Shown: positions 36,298 through 46,232 of the stretch, in pieces
Position numbering within the stretch: the stretch's first letter is position 1
Layout of the letters: each line of letters opens with the position of its first letter
Source of the DNA: an uncultured Bacteroidales bacterium
GTDB lineage: Bacteria > Bacteroidota > Bacteroidia > Bacteroidales > Coprobacteraceae
DNA length: 51,309 bases
Assembly: GCA_949297285.1 (NCBI GenBank)
Contig: CASFRL010000138.1
Coordinates: forward strand, 1-51,309
Direction of reading: 5' to 3'
The notes under the pieces: model-generated
What the model saw: the letters and a program-made list of their open reading frames with translations, nothing else
What the model was told of the DNA's origin: nothing
The model's database searches: none
Position numbers and translations under genes: made by a program

Positions 36298-37650
36298 ATG
36301 GAGCAGTTTTCTGAAGAATACATCAAGAATGTTCGAGATATTATAAAAAACAACGATAAAGAGAAGGCCAAAGAGCTGCTGAAAGGATTGCATCCGGCCG
36401 ACATCGCTGAACTTTACCAAGCGCTGGACTTGGACGAAGCCGAATTTATTTACATGCTTCTCGATAGTGAGAAGGCGGCTGACGTATTGATTGAGTTGGA
36501 TGAAGATGACCGTAAGAAATTATTAAAACATCTTCCTAACGAAGTCATAGCCAAGCAATTCATCGATCATCTGGATACGGATGATGCTGTCGACCTGATC
36601 CGGGAGATGGATGAAGAAGCGCAAGAAGAAATTCTATCTCATATCGATGACGTGGAACAAGCCGGCGATATTGTAGATTTGTTAAAATATGATGAAGATA
36701 CCGCTGGAGGGTTGATGGGAACAGAAATGGTTGTCGTAAACGAAAACTGGAGTATGCCCGAATGTCTGAAAGAGATGCGTATTCAAGCCGAAGAGATGGA
36801 CGAAATATACTATGTTTATGTTGTCGACGACGATGAACGGCTGAGAGGGGTATTTCCATTAAAAAAGATGATAACCAATCCTTCGGTATCTAAAATCAAA
36901 CACGTCATGAAAAAAGACCCGGTATCGGTAAAAACCGATACCCCGATCGAAGAGGTGGCTCAAGTCTTCGAGAAATACGACCTTGTGGCGGTTCCGGTAA
37001 TAGACAGTATCGGAAGATTGGTCGGACGCATCACGGTCGATGACGTCATGGATGAAGTTCGTGAGCAAGCCGAAAGGGAATACCAATTGGCTTCGGGTAT
37101 CTCGCAAGACGTAGAGACCACCGATACCATTTATACACAGACTTCGGCACGCCTTCCGTGGTTACTGATCGGAATGTTCGGAGGACTTACCAACTCTATA
37201 ATTCTCGGAAATTTCGAAAGCGGATTTATGACCAACCCGGCAATGGCTCTTTTTATTCCTCTCATCGGAGGTACGGGGGGTAATGTAGGGATACAATCTT
37301 CTGCAATCGTAGTACAAGGTTTGGCAAACGGATCTTTAGTCTTGCATAATGCAGGGAAACAGATATTAAAGGAGTTGGCAGTTGCATTGATCAATGCCAG
37401 TATGATTTCTCTTCTCGTATTTGGATATAACTGGTTTCGCATGGGAATCGACGCCGTCACCATAGCGGTATCGTTATCTCTTTTTTCCGTAGTCATATTC
37501 GCTTCTATTTTCGGGACGATCGTTCCTATCACTTTAGAGAAATTCAAGATAGATCCGGCCATTGCAACCGGACCGTTTATTACCATCACAAATGATATTA
37601 TAGGTATGTTGATCTATATGAGCATCTGCGCTACTCTTGCTGCCGGATAA
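36298..37650 (+). CDS. mgtE: Magnesium transporter MgtE
   Basis: Mg2+ channel of the inner membrane. It has 450 residues. The acidic N-domain (~1-130, LLKGLHPADIAELYQALD) and two CBS domains (~130-255) form the cytosolic Mg2+ sensor. The plug helix and five membrane helices (~280-450) carry LIGGTGGNVGIQSSAIVVQGLA and the conserved Asp of the pore in ITNDIIGMLIY. Co-transcribed with rsmA (12-base gap). Confidence 0.96.
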   Translation: MEQFSEEYIKNVRDIIKNNDKEKAKELLKGLHPADIAELYQALDLDEAEFIYMLLDSEKAADVLIELDEDDRKKLLKHLPNEVIAKQFIDHLDTDDAVDLIREMDEEAQEEILSHIDDVEQAGDIVDLLKYDEDTAGGLMGTEMVVVNENWSMPECLKEMRIQAEEMDEIYYVYVVDDDERLRGVFPLKKMITNPSVSKIKHVMKKDPVSVKTDTPIEEVAQVFEKYDLVAVPVIDSIGRLVGRITVDDVMDEVREQAEREYQLASGISQDVETTDTIYTQTSARLPWLLIGMFGGLTNSIILGNFESGFMTNPAMALFIPLIGGTGGNVGIQSSAIVVQGLANGSLVLHNAGKQILKELAVALINASMISLLVFGYNWFRMGIDAVTIAVSLSLFSVVIFASIFGTIVPITLEKFKIDPAIATGPFITITNDIIGMLIYMSICATLAAG

Positions 37651-37670
37651 GAATCGCAAAAATCGGATAA

Positions 37671-37717
37671 AAAGATCCCCGTGTTCCCTTTTTTATAGCA
37701 GGAACACGGGGATCTTT
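37671..37717. terminator. Terminator between mgtE and hcp
   Basis: Perfect 17-bp arms AAAGATCCCCGTGTTCC (37671-37687) and GGAACACGGGGATCTTT (37701-37717) between convergent genes; probably bidirectional. Confidence 0.8.
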
Positions 37718-37760
37718 CATTTTGCGAAAGGCGATATTGAGCTGCCGAATATCCGACAAG

Positions 37761-39410
37761 TCATCCGACCTTAACCCAATGCTTAATATCTTCTTCCGGT
37801 GAAGAGATGGTCGTTATGCCGAATTTCTCGACCAAAATACTCAATATTCTCGGCGACAAAAAAGCCGGGAGTGTAGGGCCAAGATGTATATTCTTAATAC
37901 CAAGACTCAGTAATGCCAGCAAAACGATAACCGCCTTTTGTTCATACCATGCGATGTTATACACAATCGGCAGATCATTTACATCTTTCAACCCGAAAGC
38001 CGAACGTAAAGCCAACGCAATTACGACCAAAGAATAACTGTCGTTACACTGACCGGCATCCAATACCCGGGGGATGCCATTAATATCGCCCAAAGGCAAT
38101 TTGTTATAACGGTATTTTGCACATCCGGCAGTAAGAATAACTGTGTCTTTCGGGAGTTTTTTTGCAAAATCCGTATAATATTCACGAGACTTCATTCGTC
38201 CGTCACAACCGGCCATAACAACAAACTTCTTGATCATTCCGGATTTAACGGCACCGACGATCTTTTCGGTCAATGCCAATACCTGATGATGAGCAAAACC
38301 TCCGACAATTTTACCTTGTTCTATCGCCATCGGCGGACGGCACGACTTGGCATGGGCTATCAATTCCGAAAAATCTTTCTTCCCGCCTTCTTGGCGATCC
38401 GGGATATGCTTTGCTCCGGGCAGTCCGGACGAACCTGTGGTATATATACGGTCGATATAGGTTGCATTTCGAGAAGGAGGGACAATACAGTTGGTCGTAA
38501 AAAGAATAACTCCGTTAAATGTTTCGAACTCTTCTTTCTGACGCCACCACGAATTTCCGTAATTACCGATAAAATGTTTGTATTTTTTAAATGCCGGATA
38601 ATAATTTGCCGGTAGCATTTCGCTATGGGTATAGACATCGACACCTTGGCCTTCGGTCTGTTCGAGCAACTCTTCAAAATCTTTCAAATCATGTCCACTC
38701 ACCAAAATACCGGGACGGCTGCCTACACCGATATTGACTTCGGTCATTTCAGGATTTCCATAGGCAGTAGTGTTTGCTTTATCAAGAAGGGCCATGGCTT
38801 TTACACCACACTCCCCCACATTCAATACCAAAGAAAGGAGTTCTTCTGCCGATATATCCCGGCGCGAAATCTCAGCCAGAGCATTTTCTATCATTATACA
38901 GATCGCTTGATCGTGAAATCCGAGATTCAACGCATGTTGGGTATAAGCGGCAGCCCCTTTTACACCGTACATGGCCAATTGTTTCAAAGAACGGATATCC
39001 TCATTTACTTCATTCAATATACCTGTTTCAGGAGCTTCTGCAAGAAAGTCTTCTTCAGCGACGAAAAAATCGATCTCCGGTATATCCGGCAAGACGATGT
39101 CTCTTTTTTTCGCGGCTCCGATCAGAACATTTTTTATTTCGAAGGCTCTTTTTATACGCTTTTTTATCGCCTCATCATCAAAATTTGCGTTGGTTATGGT
39201 AGAGAAAAGCGCATCTAAGATAAAATGCGAAGCTTCTTTATCCGCAATACCCTTCTCGCGCAAAGCACGGTTTACGACAGCTATGCCTCTGACAGCATAT
39301 AACAACAAATCCATATAGGCCGATGTCTGAGGTTCTTTACCACAAATTCCTTTTACCGTACATCCCGTACCACGGGCAGCCTCCTGACATTGAAAACAAA
39401 ACATATCCAT
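37761..39410 (-). CDS. hcp: Hybrid cluster protein (hydroxylamine/NO reductase)
   Basis: A 549-residue class-I-type hybrid cluster protein. The N-terminal cluster ligands are Cys5, Cys8, Cys17 and Cys23 (C-x2-C-x8-C-x5-C, as in strict anaerobes). Hybrid-cluster ligands lie in [47 protein letters not shown] and YEQKAV. It reduces hydroxylamine and, in the cell, probably nitric oxide, as nitrosative-stress defence. No adjacent hcr reductase or regulator. Monocistronic. Confidence 0.95.
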   Translation of the reverse strand: MDMFCFQCQEAARGTGCTVKGICGKEPQTSAYMDLLLYAVRGIAVVNRALREKGIADKEASHFILDALFSTITNANFDDEAIKKRIKRAFEIKNVLIGAAKKRDIVLPDIPEIDFFVAEEDFLAEAPETGILNEVNEDIRSLKQLAMYGVKGAAAYTQHALNLGFHDQAICIMIENALAEISRRDISAEELLSLVLNVGECGVKAMALLDKANTTAYGNPEMTEVNIGVGSRPGILVSGHDLKDFEELLEQTEGQGVDVYTHSEMLPANYYPAFKKYKHFIGNYGNSWWRQKEEFETFNGVILFTTNCIVPPSRNATYIDRIYTTGSSGLPGAKHIPDRQEGGKKDFSELIAHAKSCRPPMAIEQGKIVGGFAHHQVLALTEKIVGAVKSGMIKKFVVMAGCDGRMKSREYYTDFAKKLPKDTVILTAGCAKYRYNKLPLGDINGIPRVLDAGQCNDSYSLVVIALALRSAFGLKDVNDLPIVYNIAWYEQKAVIVLLALLSLGIKNIHLGPTLPAFLSPRILSILVEKFGITTISSPEEDIKHWVKVG

Positions 39411-39590
39411 GATTTTTCCGATTAAGTCAATTATTTATCATTCTATAAATCTCATAGAAGATAAACAACCAACTTGGGCGGAATGTTTATAAAATATTTT
39501 TATACGGTTTGTTTCAAAAATGAGGAATCGTCATTTGCTGTTGCTTCCCCTTCGAGAAGAAGAAAAAATATCCCGTTTCATACCGATATT

Positions 39591-40541
39591 TCAATATGCG
39601 GGATAATTTTGCAATACTTCCTGCACATTATTCCGATAAGTCTCCAGATTGTGCGATTTCAAAATGTTTTTTCTCAATTTCCGATCTATATCGGGACAAA
39701 GATATTCCCACAAGGTTTTCATTTTTGTCAAGACTTGATGCTCGCCGCCTTGATAATGGGATAAATAGTATTGCAACAATGCAGCGTGTAATCGGGACAA
39801 ACGGTCAAGAAACTCATTTCCCGGAATTTTCTCCCCCGATTTACACGCCATCGCCAAAGCGGGATCGGCAAGCAATCCTCTACCCAACATGATTCCGGCA
39901 AGACGAGGGTATCCTGCCACAATAGTTTGCACATCTTCCAAGGTTTTCAGATCGCCATTATAAATCAACGGGACAGGACATTGTTCATAAAAACGGGTAA
40001 AAGTTTTAAGATCACACTCTCCCTTATATTGTTGTATTCCCAATCTCGGATGTAGCACAACTCGCGCTATCGGATATTTCTCCAACAAAGGCAACAGGCG
40101 AAATGCGTCCCCGGTATCTTTCCATCCCAGCCTCATTTTTACAGAGAAGGTCAGAGAGGGAAAGTCTGCAAATACTTTAAACAGCGCTTCTATTTCATCC
40201 GTAAACGGCAATATCCCCGATCCTTTGTGGCGTTTGGCTAAAAGAGGGAAGGGACATCCTAAATTAAGATCGGCATTCGTATAACCATTTTCCACAAACA
40301 GACGCAAAATAGAGCGTAACTCATCGGGGTCAGAGGCAATAGCTTGAGGAATAAGGGACGGTACAAAATTCTGTGAAGGGGTTATATCGCGGATATCCCG
40401 GTTTCGGAATCGGTTTTCTTTTTCTAATCTTACAAATGGGGTATAATATGCATCGACTCCACCGAAACAGGTGTGAAAAAAATTGCGATAAGGGGCATCG
40501 GTATAACCTTGTAACGGTGCAAAATAAATCGGATAGTCCAC
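39591..40541 (-). CDS. tRNA-dihydrouridine synthase family protein
   Basis: FMN enzyme that reduces uridine to dihydrouridine in tRNA. IYFAPLQGYTDAPYRNFF, ADLNLGCPFPLLAKRHKGSGIL with the catalytic Cys, FSVKMRLGW, VLHPRLGIQQYKG, YNGDLKT and MLGRGLLADP fit the Dus family; which of DusA/B/C is not clear. Preferred start: GTG at 40541, giving about 316 residues and the usual MDYPIYFAPLQGYTDA N-terminus. Upstream ATGs at 40574, 40580 and 40592 lie in or beside the strong hairpin that ends dnaJ transcription. Confidence 0.88.
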   Translation of the reverse strand: MDYPIYFAPLQGYTDAPYRNFFHTCFGGVDAYYTPFVRLEKENRFRNRDIRDITPSQNFVPSLIPQAIASDPDELRSILRLFVENGYTNADLNLGCPFPLLAKRHKGSGILPFTDEIEALFKVFADFPSLTFSVKMRLGWKDTGDAFRLLPLLEKYPIARVVLHPRLGIQQYKGECDLKTFTRFYEQCPVPLIYNGDLKTLEDVQTIVAGYPRLAGIMLGRGLLADPALAMACKSGEKIPGNEFLDRLSRLHAALLQYYLSHYQGGEHQVLTKMKTLWEYLCPDIDRKLRKNILKSHNLETYRNNVQEVLQNYPAY

Positions 40542-40564
40542 GGGATTAAAATCTTTTTTACAAA

Positions 40565-40602
40565 AATACGGCATTTGCATAGAAAATTGCAAATGCCGTA
40601 TT
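40565..40602 (-). terminator. Terminator of grpE-dnaJ, overlapping upstream dus start codons
   Basis: Arms AATACGGCATTTGCA (40565-40579) and TGCAAATGCCGTATT (40588-40602), a perfect 15-bp stem; on the minus strand it is followed directly by a T-run. It lies 20 bases past the dnaJ stop. Confidence 0.8.
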
Positions 40603-40621
40603 CGCTATTTTATATCGCAAA

Positions 40622-41779
40622 TCAGTCAAACATATGTTTCAATTTACTGAAAATGCGATCTTTTACCGATTTGGAAGGAGTAAAGTTCGATGAACCTTTC
40701 ATTTTCTCAATCTCTTGTTTCTCACTTGCATTCAAATTTTCAGGCACATATACCGAAACATTTACCAGCAAGTCGCCTACTCCATAACGATTGATCGAAG
40801 GCAATCCTTTGCCTCTCAGCCTCAACACCTTTCCCGGTTGAGTTCCGGGATCGATCTTGACTTTCGCTTTACCGTCGATTGTCGGGACCTCAAGGGTTCC
40901 ACCCAAAACAGCCGTCGGGAAATCGAGAAGAGCATTATAGATCAAGTCATTTTCATCACGCAACAACTCGGGGTGCGGTTCTTCTTCTATCAAAATCAAC
41001 AAATCTCCATTCACCCCACCATGACGGGCAGCATTTCCTTTTCCGTTCATCGAGAGTTGCATTCCTTCGGCGACTCCTGCCGGGATATTTAACGTAATGA
41101 CTTCATCTTCTTTCAAGATACCTTCGCCATTACAAGCACTACATTTTTTGGTAATAATGCGCCCTTCACCTCTACAAGTAGGACAAGTCGTCGTCGACTG
41201 CATGGCTCCTAAAAAGGTCTGCTGAACCTGCGTAACTACACCGCTTCCGTTACAGGTAGAGCAGGTCGTGTAAGCCGTTCCGTTCTCAGCACCCGTACCA
41301 TGACAAGCCTTACAGGCAACATATTTTTTTACTTTTATCTTTTTCTCGACCCCTGTCGATATTTCCTTTAAAGAAAGTTTTACCTTCACCCGAAGATCCG
41401 ATCCGCGGTTGACATGACGTCTGGCACGTCCGCTACTGCCACTACCGAATCCACCAAATCCGCCAAAACTTCCTCCGAAAATATCGCCGAAATGAGAAAA
41501 TATATCTTCCATTGACATACCTCCGGCACTGAAACCTCCACCACCGGCTGCACCATTCAGTCCTTCATGTCCGAACTGGTCATAACGGCTTCGTTTATCG
41601 GGGTTACTCAATACCTCATAAGCCTCGGCGGCCTCTTTAAATTTTTCTTCAGCCTCCTTATCTCCGGGATTTTTATCGGGATGATATTGTATAGCTTTCT
41701 TACGGTATGCTTTCTTGATTTCCTCGTCTGTTGCATTTTTAGCAACATCCAGCACTTCATAATAGTCTCGCTTAGCCAT
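40622..41779 (-). CDS. dnaJ: Chaperone DnaJ
   Basis: Co-chaperone of DnaK. It has 385 residues. J domain with HPD in [10 protein letters not shown], a Gly/Phe-rich segment ([14 protein letters not shown]), four zinc-binding CxxCxGxG repeats ([32 protein letters not shown]), then the substrate-binding C-terminal domains. It follows grpE after 16 bases; no dnaK in the window. Confidence 0.97.
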   Translation of the reverse strand: MAKRDYYEVLDVAKNATDEEIKKAYRKKAIQYHPDKNPGDKEAEEKFKEAAEAYEVLSNPDKRSRYDQFGHEGLNGAAGGGGFSAGGMSMEDIFSHFGDIFGGSFGGFGGFGSGSSGRARRHVNRGSDLRVKVKLSLKEISTGVEKKIKVKKYVACKACHGTGAENGTAYTTCSTCNGSGVVTQVQQTFLGAMQSTTTCPTCRGEGRIITKKCSACNGEGILKEDEVITLNIPAGVAEGMQLSMNGKGNAARHGGVNGDLLILIEEEPHPELLRDENDLIYNALLDFPTAVLGGTLEVPTIDGKAKVKIDPGTQPGKVLRLRGKGLPSINRYGVGDLLVNVSVYVPENLNASEKQEIEKMKGSSNFTPSKSVKDRIFSKLKHMFD

Positions 41780-41795
41780 CTTATTACCCTTTCAA

Positions 41796-42404
41796 TTATT
41801 CACCAACAACAACCTTGGCAAAGCGGATTACTTTGTCATTCATCGTGTAACCTTTCTGTACGCAATCGATTACTTTACCTTTCATTTCTGGCGTCGGGGC
41901 CGGGAATGTTGTCACAGCTTCGTGATATTCGGTATTGAAATCCTCATCTTTTGCCGGAATTTCTTTTATACCATGCTGATCGAGGAATGTCTTGAATTTA
42001 TTATATATCAAGGTCATACCTTCTTTTACAGCTTCGACATCGGTGCTTTCGTTAATGGCAAGCAAGCCTCGCTCAAAATCATCGACCAACGGCAACATCC
42101 GTTTCAGGCAATCTTCACCCCCACTCTTGATAAGATCAGCTTTTTCACGGAGCGTTCTTTTTCTGTAATTTTCAAAATCAGCCATCAACAACAGGCGATC
42201 TTTGTTCAGTTGCTCTATTTGCGCTTTCAAGTCTTCTATTTCGGCTGTCAAACTGGCAGTTTCAGAAACGGGTTCTTCTTCCTGAGGTTTTTCACTTGCG
42301 TTCTCTTCAGGAACTTCAGACGTTTCGGCAGCAACCTCTTCGATCGATTGAGAACTTGACTTCTCATCATGTATCTCATTCTTTCTGTTCTTTTTATTAC
42401 TCAT
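41796..42404 (-). CDS. grpE: Nucleotide exchange factor GrpE
   Basis: Exchange factor for DnaK. It has 202 residues: an acidic low-complexity N-terminus (~1-50), a long coiled coil (LTAEIEDLKAQIEQLNKDRL), then ADFENYRKRTLREKADLIKSGGEDCLKRMLPLVDDFERGL and the beta-wing with AVTTFPAPTPEMKGKVIDCVQKGYTMNDKVIRFAKVVVG. First gene of the grpE-dnaJ operon. No CIRCE element or other heat-shock operator was seen. Confidence 0.96.
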   Translation of the reverse strand: MSNKKNRKNEIHDEKSSSQSIEEVAAETSEVPEENASEKPQEEEPVSETASLTAEIEDLKAQIEQLNKDRLLLMADFENYRKRTLREKADLIKSGGEDCLKRMLPLVDDFERGLLAINESTDVEAVKEGMTLIYNKFKTFLDQHGIKEIPAKDEDFNTEYHEAVTTFPAPTPEMKGKVIDCVQKGYTMNDKVIRFAKVVVGE

Positions 42405-42507
42405 AGCTATTTATATTTTTCTTTTCTTACCAATCTTTGACAAAATATTTATAAACGCATTCTGTCACTTATATTATCTATCGGACAGCACGTCATCCGT
42501 TATCCAA

Positions 42508-42544
42508 CAAAAATGCTGCCAAATCAGAATCGGCAGCATTTTTG
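42508..42544 (-). terminator. Terminator of the ferritin gene
   Basis: Perfect 13-bp arms CAAAAATGCTGCC (42508-42520) and GGCAGCATTTTTG (42532-42544), giving T5 on the minus strand. Confidence 0.8.
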
Positions 42545-42579
42545 TCACCCCAAAGGATGTTTTGTCAGTCTTCACTTTT

Positions 42580-43065
42580 TTAACATTTTTTGGCAAGATC
42601 GGCGTCCATGATGTAAAATCCGTTTTCCCCGGACATCCGCTTCAAAGAGGTAATCATTTGGGAAATTTCTGCTTCTTCTTTCACTTGGTTCAAGACAAAC
42701 CAGTCTAAAACAGCCCTCGTAGCCCAATCCTTTTCATCGCATACGACACCGAGCAGTGTATCGAAAGAGTCTGTAATCCGCATCAGATGCACCAATACTT
42801 GTTCAAAAGATTCTATCGGATCACCAAAATCCGAGGGTATATCCAGAATATCCTGCAACTCGATTTTTCCGCCCTGTTCTATTACATAATCAATCAGTTT
42901 CAATGCATGTTGATGTTCTTCGCCATGCTGATGTCTCATTCTCGCAGCAAACCCGGGATAACCGTTTTCTGCAAAATGCAAGGATATCGCCAAAAAGAAA
43001 TAAGCCGACCATATTTCGGCATTGATTTGTGCATTAAGAGCTTCTTCTACCCGTTTCTTTAACAT
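42580..43065 (-). CDS. ftnA: Non-haem ferritin
   Basis: Iron storage cage protein, 161 residues from the ATG at 43065 (MLKKRV); an ATG two codons earlier is possible. Ferroxidase ligands Glu17 (NAEIWSAYFF), Glu50 and His53 (GEEHQHA), and Glu in QVKEEAEIS of helix D are present. In Bacteroides, homologues respond to oxidative stress and iron. Monocistronic, ended by a strong hairpin. Confidence 0.95.
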   Translation of the reverse strand: MLKKRVEEALNAQINAEIWSAYFFLAISLHFAENGYPGFAARMRHQHGEEHQHALKLIDYVIEQGGKIELQDILDIPSDFGDPIESFEQVLVHLMRITDSFDTLLGVVCDEKDWATRAVLDWFVLNQVKEEAEISQMITSLKRMSGENGFYIMDADLAKKC

Positions 43066-43136
43066 AACCATACGATATAAGTTCTCAGAAATTCTTCTTT
43101 GATCTAAATAACAGTTTAACGGGCAAATCGTTCAAA

Positions 43137-43958
43137 TCAGTACATACACTTTCCCTGCCAAACAAAACATCCGGGGAAATGATCCGATAAATCGGGTAAA
43201 TTCCGGAACACGCCATAAAGAGAAGAACCCGATCCGGACATCGAAGCATAGAGCGCTCCGGCTTCATATAACCGATGTTTTATTTGAGCAATCTCAGGAT
43301 GGCGGGCAAAAACACTCGGTTCAAAATCATTTTTCATATAATTTTTCCATTCCTCCACAGGCATTTTTACGACTTCGGAGAGAGGTATTTCGGGATAAGC
43401 CGGTTTCACTAAAGAATAGGCCTCGGCCGTAGGTACGGCAATATCGGGTTTGACCAGTAACAAATCATAATTTTTCAAAGAGAGCGAAATCGGAGAAAAT
43501 TCATTTCCGATGCCTGTTGCCAATACGGGCTTGTTCAACAAGAAAAACGGACAATCGGCTCCCAAGCGTGCCGCCAAGGATAATAGATCTTCATCGGTGA
43601 GAGGCAGTTTATATTTGTCTCTTAAAAGAGACAGCATAAACGCCGCATCCGAAGAGCCGCCTCCCAAACCCGCACCGAAAGGAATCACCTTATGTAAATA
43701 TATATCTACGGCGGGCAGTTCAAAATTTTCACGCAACAGATTATATGCTTTAATAATCAGGTTCTTATCAGGGTCTCCATCGATTTGCAAACCGGAGATA
43801 TGCAAACGGGATTTTGCCTCACCGGATAAATCGACAACCTCGAGTGCATCCTGTAACGGTATCGGATAAAAAACAGTCTCAAGGTTATGATAATTGTCCG
43901 GACGTTTGGCTACAATATTCAGTCCGAGATTTATCTTTGCATTCGGAAATGTAATCAT
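43137..43958 (-). CDS. ispE: 4-diphosphocytidyl-2-C-methyl-D-erythritol kinase
   Basis: Phosphorylates CDP-ME in the non-mevalonate (MEP) isoprenoid pathway. It has 273 residues from the ATG at 43958. A longer frame from 43979 is rejected because that codon lies inside the -7 TATTTTTG element. NAKINLGLNI (Lys8), PFGAGLGGGSSDAAFML (GHMP ATP loop) and the C-terminal SMSGSGSSLYGVF are intact. It lies 71 bases upstream of ferritin on the same strand. Confidence 0.96.
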   Translation of the reverse strand: MITFPNAKINLGLNIVAKRPDNYHNLETVFYPIPLQDALEVVDLSGEAKSRLHISGLQIDGDPDKNLIIKAYNLLRENFELPAVDIYLHKVIPFGAGLGGGSSDAAFMLSLLRDKYKLPLTDEDLLSLAARLGADCPFFLLNKPVLATGIGNEFSPISLSLKNYDLLLVKPDIAVPTAEAYSLVKPAYPEIPLSEVVKMPVEEWKNYMKNDFEPSVFARHPEIAQIKHRLYEAGALYASMSGSGSSLYGVFRNLPDLSDHFPGCFVWQGKCMY

Positions 43959-43976
43959 AATAACAGGGTTTATTTG

Positions 43977-43984
43977 CAAAAATA
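43977..43984 (-). promoter_or_regulatory. -7 element of ispE
   Basis: Minus-strand TATTTTTG, 18 bases upstream of the ATG at 43958; it decides the start. Confidence 0.55.
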
Positions 43985-44049
43985 ATGATTATTTATCCAT
44001 AATTCGACAAAGAAAGAGAAGAATAATCCCTTAATAAGATTCTATTTTT

Positions 44050-44057
44050 TAATTTTG
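44050..44057 (+). promoter_or_regulatory. -7 element of dnaB
   Basis: TAATTTTG fits TAnnTTTG, 46 bases before the ATG at 44104. Confidence 0.4.
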
Positions 44058-44103
44058 TCAGACGAAAGTTTATATTAGATCAACATCGCATCAGTTTTTA
44101 TTT

Positions 44104-45624
44104 ATGGAACAAAAACGCAACTACCGGTCTGCAAGGAGTAACGTGCCGTCTATCACCGAATTAGGGAAACTTCAACCGCAAGCAAAAGAGCTCGAAGAAG
44201 CGGTATTGGGAGCTCTCATGCTCGAAAAAGACGCTTATTCCATTGTCAGCGACATCCTAAAACCGGAATGCTTTTACGAACATACCCACCAGCTCATCTA
44301 CTCGGCAATCGTAGATCTGGCCCTCAAGCAACAGCCTATTGATATGCTGACCGTAACCGAGCAACTCAGACGCCGGGGCGAATTGGAAGAGGTCGGCGGA
44401 GAATATACGATCACCGTACTTACGGGTCGAGTAGCCTCTGCGGCAAATATAGAATTTCATGCCCGTATCATTGCGCAAAAGTATCTTGCCCGCGAGTTGA
44501 TCCGGTTTTCGAGTGAGATACAGACAAAGGCATTCGACGAGACAAACGATGTCGACGATTTGATGCAAGAAGCCGAAGGCAAGTTGTTCGAAATATCGCA
44601 ACGAAACGTAAAGAAAGATGTTACGCAAATCAATCCGATTATCAAAGAGGCACTCAACATCCTTGAGATTGCGTCGAATCGGAAAGATGGGTTAAGCGGA
44701 TTACAGTCGGGATTTCATGATCTGGACAAAATAACATCCGGATGGCAAAATTCAGACCTTGTCATTATTGCCGCCCGCCCGGCCATGGGAAAAACGGCAT
44801 TCGTATTGTCCATGGCAAAAAATATGGCGATCAATTACAATACGCCCGTTGCCATATTCTCGCTCGAGATGTCCAACGTTCAGTTGGTAAACCGCCTCAT
44901 CGTAAATACGTGCGAGATTACCGGTGAAAAAATAAAAAGCGGTCAGTTGGCTCCATACGAATGGGAACAACTAATGGCAAAAATCAAAGATTTATACGAT
45001 GCGCCGATTTTCATAGACGACACGCCGAGTCTGTCGGTTTTCGAACTTCGTACCAAGGCTCGAAGATTGGTCAGGGAGCATAATATAAAAATGATCATTA
45101 TCGACTATTTGCAACTTATGAATGCCAGCGGCATGAATTTCGGTAGCCGTGAACAAGAGGTGAGTACGATATCCCGATCTTTGAAAGGATTGGCAAAAGA
45201 GTTGAATATCCCGATCATCGCCCTCTCTCAGTTGAACCGTGGCGTAGAAACCCGGCAAGGGGACGGCAAACGACCTCAACTGGCCGATTTACGTGAATCC
45301 GGAGCTATCGAGCAAGATGCCGATATGGTATGCTTTATCCATCGCCCCGAATATTATAAAATCACAGAAGACGAGAAGGGGAATTCCCTGATCGGACTTG
45401 CAGAAATCATTATCGCCAAGCACCGTAACGGGGCAGTCGGCGATGTCCGCCTGCGCTTTAAAGGGGAATACGCCCGATTCCAGAATCTGAACGACGATAC
45501 AGAGATTTACGGGACATTCGGGTCGGGAATGAATAACGGCAAAAAATTCTCTTCGGCTCCGCCCGCTAATCCGGGAAACAATTTCCTACAACAAAAAAAC
45601 GGGGATGATGAGGTTCCGTTTTAA
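44104..45624 (+). CDS. dnaB: Replicative DNA helicase DnaB
   Basis: Hexameric replication-fork helicase, 506 residues. N-terminal domain to ~155 (LGKLQPQAKELEEAVLGALMLE), linker, then the RecA-like domain: Walker A ARPAMGKTAF near 225-233, Walker B IIIDYLQLM, QLNRGVETR and RESGAIEQDADMV, the arginine-finger stretch KHRNGAVGDVRLRF, and a Gly/Asn-rich tail. No intein. Confidence 0.97.
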   Translation: MEQKRNYRSARSNVPSITELGKLQPQAKELEEAVLGALMLEKDAYSIVSDILKPECFYEHTHQLIYSAIVDLALKQQPIDMLTVTEQLRRRGELEEVGGEYTITVLTGRVASAANIEFHARIIAQKYLARELIRFSSEIQTKAFDETNDVDDLMQEAEGKLFEISQRNVKKDVTQINPIIKEALNILEIASNRKDGLSGLQSGFHDLDKITSGWQNSDLVIIAARPAMGKTAFVLSMAKNMAINYNTPVAIFSLEMSNVQLVNRLIVNTCEITGEKIKSGQLAPYEWEQLMAKIKDLYDAPIFIDDTPSLSVFELRTKARRLVREHNIKMIIIDYLQLMNASGMNFGSREQEVSTISRSLKGLAKELNIPIIALSQLNRGVETRQGDGKRPQLADLRESGAIEQDADMVCFIHRPEYYKITEDEKGNSLIGLAEIIIAKHRNGAVGDVRLRFKGEYARFQNLNDDTEIYGTFGSGMNNGKKFSSAPPANPGNNFLQQKNGDDEVPF

Positions 45625-45653
45625 GATCATCCCTATCAAATACTAAAAGACAG

Positions 45654-45685
45654 CGGGGCGATAAATCGATCGATTTATCGCCCCG
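45654..45685. terminator. Perfect palindrome between dnaB and mgsA
   Basis: A 32-base perfect palindrome with 16-base arms (CGGGGCGATAAATCGA and its complement) and no spacer, extendable outward with G-U pairs, followed by TTGTTTTC. It lies between convergent genes and is probably a bidirectional terminator. Confidence 0.75.
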
Positions 45686-45713
45686 TTGTTTTCGACTGTT
45701 TTATTTTCTGTAC

Positions 45714-46157
45714 TTATCTTTTAAAATATACATACTTCGGTTCGGTAGGTACATAATCGTCATTATCCCACAACGTACTTGTAATCATCAGATCGGCACT
45801 ATACCGATTGCAGGCAATGGGGACATTGTGAACCCGGCATTGGCGAAGCAACATCTGAATGTCGGCTTCATGCGGTTGTGGATTCAAATCATCAATCAGA
45901 AATATCGCCAGATTGATCTGATGTTTCACCACCATAGCGGCGATTTCGGCATCGCCTCCAAGCGGGCCGGAATTCATACACGTAATATCAGCCTTTATTC
46001 CATGTTCATCGAATGCTTTTTTTATAAGACTTCCCGTAGTACCTGTGCATACCAAATGATGCTTTGAAAGCAACTCGGCATTGTGTACCGCCCATTCGAC
46101 CAAATCGGCCTTGCGATTATCATGAGCAACCAATGCAATAGTCAGCGTTCTGTTCAT
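45714..46157 (-). CDS. mgsA: Methylglyoxal synthase
   Basis: Turns dihydroxyacetone phosphate into methylglyoxal and phosphate, a bypass of lower glycolysis when phosphate is short. It has 147 residues from the ATG at 46157; a longer frame from 46184 is rejected because it begins inside the promoter. AHDNRK, TGTTG, the catalytic Asp69 in GPLGGDAEIAAM, and His96/Asp99 in NPQPHEADI are conserved. Confidence 0.95.
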   Translation of the reverse strand: MNRTLTIALVAHDNRKADLVEWAVHNAELLSKHHLVCTGTTGSLIKKAFDEHGIKADITCMNSGPLGGDAEIAAMVVKHQINLAIFLIDDLNPQPHEADIQMLLRQCRVHNVPIACNRYSADLMITSTLWDNDDYVPTEPKYVYFKR

Positions 46158-46181
46158 AATCAATATTTTTTTAGTTAATAA

Positions 46182-46189
46182 CAAAGATA
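46182..46189 (-). promoter_or_regulatory. -7 element of mgsA
   Basis: Minus-strand TATCTTTG, 24 bases upstream of the ATG at 46157. Confidence 0.6.
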
Positions 46190-46232
46190 GACAATAATTT
46201 GTTATCTGATTCTTTACCCGAATAAAATTAAA

